Of a stretch of 64,000 nt of DNA, positions 57,219-64,000 are shown piece by piece (position 1 is the stretch's first letter; every line of letters starts with the position of its first letter). The position numbers and the translations under genes are program-made. Source of the DNA: Rhyzopertha dominica (Eukaryota; Arthropoda; Insecta; Coleoptera; Bostrichidae); NCBI GenBank assembly GCA_025024175.1, contig QCXZ01000075.1, forward strand, positions 2,232,001 to 2,296,000, in the 5' to 3' direction. The notes below the pieces were generated by a model. The model had not been told where the DNA came from and made no database searches. It was given only the letters and a program-made list of their open reading frames with translations.

Positions 57219-59709
57219 TTAATGTTTTTTTAGGTGAAACAGCAAATGTCCTCTGGTGTAAAAAAATTGTCCGCAGATCTCACACAAGTGTTGCAACAAG
57301 TCTGGGTGCTCAAGTAGATGTTCTTTTAAAGCAGCTTTATGTTTGAACGTCTGATTGCAACCACGACACTTGAAGAGGTCTTCTCCTGCGTGAATTTTCA
57401 AATGACGATCCAAAGCCACTTTTTGATAGAACTTGGCTTCGCATAAGTTACAACTATACGGTTTTTCACCTCTATGCATCTTCATGTGCAGACTGAAGGC
57501 AGTAGTCGATCTAAAACTTTTTGTGCACATGCTACAGGAATAAGGCTTAACATTTGCGTGAATTAGGGCATGACTCTTAAGGGCGGACGGAGACGATAAT
57601 GCAATATCACATATACTGCAGTAAGAACTATTTTTATGACTTTTTAAATGGGCTACTAAAGCTTCCCTTGTTTTAAATTGCTTCTTACAGTGAGCGCAGT
57701 GAAATGATTTTGTGTCGTTGTGTGTTCCTAGATGCTTTTTTAAAGCGCTTTCTTCATGGAAAGTTTTACCACAAACATGACATAAAAAATTTCGTAAGTT
57801 GAGGTGAAAAAGGAGGTGCTGTTTCAGGGCACTAGGGGCCTTAAAAGTCTTACTGCACAAGTTGCACTTTTTCCCCTCCCTTCTGTGGGTATTCACATGG
57901 TTTTGTAATAAAAGCCAAGAAGTAAATTTCGTGTCGCAATGAAGACATTGAAAAATGCATACGACATCCGGGTTTTTTGATAGATGTTTTTCTAAACGAT
58001 GTTTATCGACCGAAGATGGGCAAAAATGACATTTTTTGTGTTTCTCATTGGTATGTGTTTGTAGATGCTCTTTTAGGTGACTTCCCTGGCGAAATCTTTT
58101 AGAACAAAGAAGACACACTTGCTTCAAATTGTCACTGTGCAATAGCATGTGAGACTTAAGTCTATGTATATCCTTCAAGGTTCTACTACACAAAGGACAT
58201 CGATTTTCATGATAACTTTCCATGTGATCTTTATAATGAGCCATAACAGGGAAGGTTTTCTTACACAAGCTACAATCAAATCCAAAATGATATCTTACAT
58301 GGTCCACTAGAACAAGCTTAGTACTAAATTCTTCCTGACACAAATAACATTTGTAACCCACACAATCTTCTTCATTCTCTATTGAACACTTCTTCAAATA
58401 AGGTTCCATCTCACTTGCTGGAATGCGGGTTAATTTAATAATGCACTTCCTACTGAGGCATTCCATTGCTTCTGGACGATATTTACGAAATAAATCAACC
58501 GAATGAACAAACCTCATGTGGTTAGCTAGACTTCCCTTATTTGTAAATCTTTTAAAGCAAATGTTACAATCACACGGCTTGTTGGAACTTGCTTTCCCAT
58601 GTTTAAAGAAGTAACGTTTCTTTTGTTCAGGTGTGAGACGTGTTAGTTTGACAAAGCACCTATCTGTAATTTTGGATTTCTCTTCAGGATTCAAAAACTC
58701 CAGTGGTAAACGTTCCAATTTGACGTAGCCCTCTTTCAAACATAATTGCTTTTCATCGAATGATAGAAAATTATGATCTTCACCTAAGTCTTCACAGCCT
58801 AGCGGGCTAAAAAAAATCATAATTGCTAAAGATGCTGTTTTTGGTAGTCAAATTATGGTTACCTAAATTACATAGAACAAATATGATACAATACTTTAAT
58901 ATAGTTTAATATAGTACACATGAACTGTAATAACACGAATAAGCAGTTATTACTAGTAAAACAGTTCTACTTATCGAGAATTTGTGTTATTTTGTTATTA
59001 AAAATGCTTGTAAGCTAATATGATATGTTTTTACTAAATATTCTTCCATTTCAAATGCTTCTGCTTTGTAATTCTCTAAAATATATATATAAAATATATA
59101 AAAATTTACACTTGTTATAAAATTCCTCAAAGGAATGGAAAGAACTTTCAAATAACAACAGTTTCTTACAAGTTTTAAGTTGAAATTAAAATTTAATAAC
59201 AAATTGAAAAAATTCCTTTACACATTAAATAATTTATTTCTCCCTAACTATGAAATGCATACGTAATGCAGTAAGTATAATATGAGTTGTAATATAATGT
59301 AAATTTTATATAACTAGTAGGCAGTTAAAAGAATTGCATTCAGTACCTACCTTGACTTCAAAATTTTTAATCTTTGCACTAAGTACTGGACTGATTTTGT
59401 AGCCAACTTTCAAAACAAATTAAACAGTTAACTAAATTGTAAAGGAAATAAAGCAGAATTTCTACACCACTTTACCTACCTTGACTCAACTTTTGTTTCT
59501 TGTTCAGTTTGCAAATATTTCAGTTCCGATTCCTCTATTTTGATTTCATCCTTTAGTATGTCAGCTTGGGATTGTTGTGGCACTGGATCAGGTTTTGATT
59601 TAACATTCACTCCTGCTTTTTCCAATGCCAATTCGAAAACAATCTTCGAAATGATTTTGTCTATATTCTTGGGAAAGGAAGGCCCAGTAGTGTTGTTAAG
59701 AGAAGACAT
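57219..59709 (-). CDS. C2H2 zinc-finger protein (14 fingers) with repeated N-terminal motif
   Basis: Two exons: 59480-59709 and 57219-58806, encoding 605 residues. The short first exon is acidic and has no ZAD cysteines. Exon 2 starts with three copies of a VKL-x-RL/I motif (YVKLERLPLEFL, CFVKLTRLTPEQ, CIIKLTRIPASE), the last two on either side of the first finger. About fourteen C2H2 fingers follow; between fingers 5 and 6 a degenerate one (KKCHFCPSSVDKHRLEKHLS) lacks the second His. The last finger ends the protein (HLLFHLKKH). It is likely a nuclear DNA-binding regulator, but no orthologue was recognised. The 673-bp intron is AT-rich. Confidence 0.9.
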
Positions 59710-60916
59710 TGTTGGTTTTAGTTTATCGATGACAATGCTAAGTATCTGTATTTAGAAAAAATACTGCTTGTTTTTAAACCCGCTACGCTGTATTAAATTT
59801 AAACTAATTCAAAATAAACATAATAAACTGCAAAACAACATAGGTGCCTTTAAATAAACGCCAAAAATAGTTGGGACATTTAAACTACGTAAACGCCACT
59901 AAAACTACTAATACTTTGGTTACGTTGCCAATGTTTATACAAAACTGGTTTTCAAAATTTACTAAATGTTTGTATTAAGAAATAATAAAATACATCCCAC
60001 TTGTATACTGAGCCTTTTAAACCTGTCGTAAATAACTTAATTGTTGTTTGCATCACTTGACAGTACTTAAAACAAGATTAAAAGATATCTATACGTTTCT
60101 ATTTTTGAATACAAATGTTAACAGATATAAAAAGCTTATAATGTTATTGATATCAACAATACCTTGTAAAATTAATGAAATAAAAACATGCAAATATAGC
60201 TTTAAAATTTAACAAATTTAATTAACATTCTGGCCTTATTATTCCTGCAATAATGCTTATTTCAATAAATTAATTCCGATTTAGTCAAATTATATTAACT
60301 ATTGGAATAGAGAATTGTTATCATACATTAAGAATTTGACGATTATGAATTTTAAACATTTTATAGAAAAATGCAAGTTGCGAGATAAGTTCTATTTTAC
60401 TACCTAAAGTACATTGTGAAAAACAAAAAACTCCAGTAGATAAATCATATCTTTACTGCTAATACTCTTGGCACAATGACCCTACGTTTACTTTCATTAC
60501 ATAAGCAGAAATGTAATTCCTTGCATATCATCCCGATTAAAAAATGTGATAAAATCTCTTGACCTTGAGTGCAACAGGTACAAATACACGCCCACAAAAA
60601 CAATGCCACAAGTACACCATAACCATAAGTAGACAAACTGCAAAAGCATATTTTCATTCTTCAGCATCTTTTGGTAAGTTATAGTGTTATATTTGTAGCT
60701 TTTTATGAATTTAAAATAATGTGGACATAAATGTTCATTTGAACTATTAGAGAAAAGGGCATAAGGAGATGTGAAAACCAGTCTTATTTCTTGTCAAGGG
60801 TCTATGTTAGCAAGGTTGCCAGAATGCCTAAAATTACAGGAACTATTAGAGGAACCAACGCATTTGTTTTAATTAATCAATTAAATTAATGTAAACCTTT
60901 TTTTTCAGTCTCAATC
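59710..60916. promoter_or_regulatory. Divergent spacer, zinc-finger gene / sulfiredoxin, with likely 5'UTR exon
   Basis: A donor CTTTTG|GTAAGT (exon end 60673) and the acceptor TTTTTTTTTCAG (ending 60908), 9 bp before the sulfiredoxin ATG, suggest a noncoding first exon ending at 60673 and a 235-bp intron. The rest is AT-rich. A 70-codon minus frame at 60445-60657 begins with a hydrophobic stretch but overlaps this putative 5'UTR exon and was not accepted. Confidence 0.4.
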
Positions 60917-61249
60917 ATGACAAGTATACACGCTGGAATAATAACGGAAGTACATGAAATGCCTATGTCTGCCATAATACGTCCTTTTCAAGCAGAAGTA
61001 GACGAAGATAAAGTGCAATCACTGATGAAGACATTAACAGACATCAACACTATAGATGATGTACCACCGATTGATGTTCTGTGGATTACTGGAAGGGAAG
61101 GGGGAAATTATTACTATAGTTTTGGTGGTTGTCACAGATACACAGCTCATAAAAGATTGAATTTGCCTTCGATTAAAGTGAAATTGGTAAAATCGAATGT
61201 AGAGGATTTGAAATGCTATTTGGGCGCAAGCACACCCGATTTGAAATAA
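60917..61249 (+). CDS. SRXN1: Sulfiredoxin
   Basis: A single coding exon of 110 codons. The signature FGGCHR lies at residues 69-74, with catalytic Cys72 in a ParB-like fold. Other family blocks are the [17 protein letters not shown] start, PPIDVLW and the ending YLGASTPDL. Sulfiredoxin uses ATP to reduce hyperoxidised (sulfinic) peroxiredoxin and so restores its activity. Its length matches the compact insect and fungal proteins. The start could also be Met15 or Met17, where similarity begins. A poly(A) signal AATAAA is at 61421-61426. The gene is divergent from the 14-finger gene. Confidence 0.95.
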   Translation: MTSIHAGIITEVHEMPMSAIIRPFQAEVDEDKVQSLMKTLTDINTIDDVPPIDVLWITGREGGNYYYSFGGCHRYTAHKRLNLPSIKVKLVKSNVEDLKCYLGASTPDLK

Positions 61250-61426
61250 TTTTAAGTTGACTTCATTGCATAAATGTGGCAGTAATTAGTTTTTTAAACT
61301 TCTATTAAGGGTATATGTGATAACAAATTGGTATGTTTCAATACCTGAAACGTCCCATACAGTAAAATGAGTGCTAATTTTGACTGGCTTATAAAAATTG
61401 TTATTTATTTCATTTCTATTAATAAA

Positions 61427-62014
61427 GCATATAATTATTGAATTCTGTAGCAATTAATTAATTAAAGACAACAATTCTTTCAGCGTTCAGGCAATCCAGC
61501 AAAATGGGGCAACAAAACTACTAGTCGCAGTCTGAAAGTAGAGAAGGTTGGGCTAGTATCTTGTATTTTAACTAAGTAACTAATCATAATAATTATGCCT
61601 CAAATATCTCTAAATACATTATTCATTCATCTATCAAAGCACAACATGGCTATAACGTAAAAGAGCAGCAGAACTACTCCTGCCGTTTTCATTTGAACTA
61701 AAATTCGCCATTACTGTTGATCTGTTGATGTTGGTACATTTTGGGATGTTTCCTTCGATTTTTACCAAAAGACCATCGAAGGGTATCTGAGATTAATCTG
61801 TAAGTGTTTTAGCAAAAACAATTAATTAGTGAGTACAGTAAGCAGAGTACAGTTTACAGAAAAAAATACACATCTGCAGTGAACATTGCGTTTGTAAAGA
61901 TACCTATTAAAACAGCTGCTGGTCTGCTGGTGAGAAGAAAGCATTGTTCATCATTACTGAAAAGTAAGTCTGGAAGATAATTGCAACAAAACATAGTTTT
62001 CATTGAACAAAATA
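61427..62014. other. Spacer upstream of the 11-finger gene
   Basis: AT-rich DNA expected to contain the promoter and 5'UTR of the downstream gene. GAAAAGTAAGT at about 61960 resembles a splice donor, so a 5'UTR intron is possible. Nothing else was recognised. Confidence 0.3.
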
Positions 62015-63427
62015 ATGGAAGCCGCCATGGAATATATCAAACCGGAACTAGACGAAATAAAACAGGAAATTATGGAACAAGAGATGGAAGCCAACATGGA
62101 CCAGGAAGTTAAAGTGAAAATGGAACCAAGCGATTATGCTTACGATGAGGAATCGTATGAAGCAAAATACGCAGAAGGTTATGACAACTACCCTCACGAT
62201 GAAATCAAGACGACAGGTTTTAAGTAAGTGATCTAATTAATTCATATCTTGTATTTATTCATAGTTTAAATAGTTAAGAATTTCCAGTGATTTCATTTAC
62301 ATTTCTGCAGTAAACCTATATTATTATTATTATTTTGCAGAGAAGAACAACCGGAACAGGAACCCTTACAGGATCCCTTCGAGAATGTCCTAATACCGGA
62401 AGTCTCGATCAAAAAGGAACCCTCTGAAAAACCCAGGCGCAGAAGGCGAACCAGCTCTTCCGAAACGGAACACCGATGTCCTCACTGCAACAAAATCTTC
62501 GCCCGCCGATACAACCTCAAGAACCACTTGATAATACACACCGAACCGAAGGCGCACGTCTGCCACCACTGCGGGAAATCTTTCCACCAAAAATACAACC
62601 TGCAAGTCCACATGACGATGCACTCCGACGAGAAACCCTTCAAGTGCGACATATGCGGCAACGCCTTCAGCGTGAAACGCAACTTGACGATCCATAAGAT
62701 GATTCACAGCGGGAAGAAGGAATTTAAGTGTCCGAAGTGCGATAAGACGTTTACGAGGAGGGGCGACATCAGAGGGCACATGCAGTCGCACAGCGACGTG
62801 AGACCACATCAATGTACTGTGTGTGAGAAGACGTTCATTCGACGCAGCCACTTGAGGATACATCTGAGGACGCATGAGGGCGATAGGCCGTATGTTTGCA
62901 CTTTGTGCGAAAAGGCGTTCTACACGAAGAGACACTTGGATATTCACGAGCTGGTCCACACTAATAAAAGGCTATTCAAGTGCGACAAGTGTCCGAAAAT
63001 GTTCAAGCAACAAGGGACGCTGAGCATGCACAAGTTTGTACACACGGGTCTGCGTCCCCATAAGTGCGATTATTGCGAGAAAACGTTCGTCAAAAAGACC
63101 GATTACAAAGTCCACCTCTTAACGCACACCGGGGAGAAGCCTCATACTTGCCCGGTGTGCCAGAAGGCGTTCGCTCAGAAGAATCACTTGAGGATTCACG
63201 TTTTGGGACATCAGAAGGATAGGCCCCATAAGTGCGACAGATGTGAAAAGAGTTTCACGCAAAGGAGCCACTTGAGAGTTCATCTCAGGATACACGAAGG
63301 GGAGAAGTCGCATGTTTGTGAGGTTTGCGGGCACGGGTTCTATCAGATATGCCATTTGAAGAAGCACATGCAGATACACGAGAAGAGCGGTAAGAAGAAG
63401 AGCAAAAAGTCTTCAGATGATGATTAG
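62015..63427 (+). CDS. C2H2 zinc-finger protein (11 fingers) with SUMO-site-rich N-terminus
   Basis: Two exons, 62015-62223 and 62341-63427, encode 431 residues. The first ATG was chosen because no upstream ATG is in frame. The N-terminal 120 residues are acidic and hold several psi-K-x-E SUMO consensus sites (YIKPELD, EIKQEIM, VKMEPSD, IKKEPSE). A basic patch (KPRRRRRTSSS) precedes eleven tandem C2H2 fingers with standard TGEKP/TGLRP-like linkers, from HRCPHCNKIF to HVCEVCGHGF...HMQIH, followed by a Lys/Ser tail. The fingers are closely packed, typical of a DNA-binding transcription regulator. Exon 2 is richer in G and C at third positions than the neighbouring genes. No specific orthologue was recognised. 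Confidence 0.92.
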
Positions 63428-64000
63428 ATATCATGTTAGAAAATTTGATTGATTGGGAATATTTACATTTACTTTTGTAAAGTGGCAATTAATTTTGTAT
63501 AAATAGAATATTAAAAGAGAATATTATTAAATGGGTGTGTTATTTTGAAAACATTTTTTTTGTATCCAAAACACTGGCGATTACTAAAAAATGAAATTAT
63601 TTAATATATCAAGTTGTGTTATGTGGGGTAATGTCTAAGATAATCATGTGATGCAAACTTATTAGCAAGTGGATGATATATTTCTTATTATACAGGGTGA
63701 TCCACTAAGGGTACGGAGCAGTTGTGTCTTGAAGAGCCCTCGTGCTATCGTTTTGAAGATAAAAATGTACCAGAGAAGTTCCTAAATTTTTTGCTAGAGG
63801 GCGCCAATACCAAAATTTGCCGACAAAATATAGGTGGAAAATTTAATTTTTAGAATCTCTGTTTAATTACCTAGAACTTTCGTTGCAACATTTTTTCTCT
63901 AGTTGCCATGATAACGTTACTATAAAGCTAAATAACGGTGAAACTTCTAAATGCTAGATCTTCTAAACTCCTCAATCAAATTTAACGAACTAGAACTCAT
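63428..64000. mobile_element. 3'UTR followed by the left end of a repeat cut by the window edge
   Basis: After a short 3'UTR, TATACAGGGTGATCCACTAAG begins at about 63691 (given here from TATA). The first nine bases are the same as the termini of the mariner-type element at 9534, but the following sequence differs. The element continues past the window, so family and length cannot be stated. Confidence 0.4.

Noticed and set aside
60445..60657. 70-codon minus-strand frame starting with a hydrophobic, Cys-rich stretch
   Set aside because: Overlaps the putative 5'UTR exon of sulfiredoxin, has no homologue I recognise and no poly(A) or splice context.
62390..62959. 189-codon minus-strand frame opposite the 11-finger exon
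   Set aside because: Antisense shadow of a C2H2 array; the plus strand has the regular Cys/His spacing.

Overview
This window looks like nuclear DNA from an insect. A beetle or another AT-rich holometabolous insect is most likely, but that is an inference. The DNA is AT-rich, genes are split by GT-AG introns (several only about 50 nt), and there are insect-type genes (a ZAD zinc finger) and many dead transposable elements. Gene models were built by hand: each exon was joined at visible splice sites and the reading phase checked across every junction. Isolated Ns are present (for example 3291, 41719, 56339, 56343).

Layout. (1) 1-18900: the 3' part of a plus-strand gene for a mucin-like protein with LDL-receptor class A modules. 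Its introns are very large and filled with Penelope-like, Tc1/mariner-like, LINE and LTR-element debris plus a small MITE. Its 3' end converges on (2) codanin-1 (minus, 18915-26659), then RFC2 (minus, 27611-29587) and a ZAD-C2H2 zinc-finger gene (minus, 30945-32351). (3) Divergent from the ZAD gene is HscB/HSC20 (plus, 32664-33506), followed by an unrecognised coiled-coil/membrane protein gene (plus, 34473-35516). (4) On the minus strand lie N-acetylglucosamine-6-sulfatase (36295-39653) and, only 72 bp upstream of it, TOMM6 (39726-39931). (5) A small secreted-protein gene (plus, 40571-41793) runs tail to tail into WASHC2/FAM21 (minus, 41902-56835, 14 exons), whose introns hold a Harbinger-like element and LINE fragments. 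(6) A 14-finger C2H2 gene (minus, 57219-59709), sulfiredoxin (plus, 60917-61249) and an 11-finger C2H2 gene (plus, 62015-63427) close the window. A further repeat begins near 63692.

The genes are mostly unrelated housekeeping functions: histone-chaperone control, clamp loading, Fe-S cluster delivery, mitochondrial import, lysosomal sulfatase, endosomal WASH complex and peroxiredoxin repair. They are packed closely, with convergent pairs whose poly(A) signals interleave. No tRNA, rRNA or CRISPR was seen. The most useful leads are an apparent 1-nt frameshift in codanin-1, the TOMM6/sulfatase tight pair, two lineage-restricted genes of unknown function, hammerhead-ribozyme-like motifs, and a mariner-type element with unusually long inverted ends.
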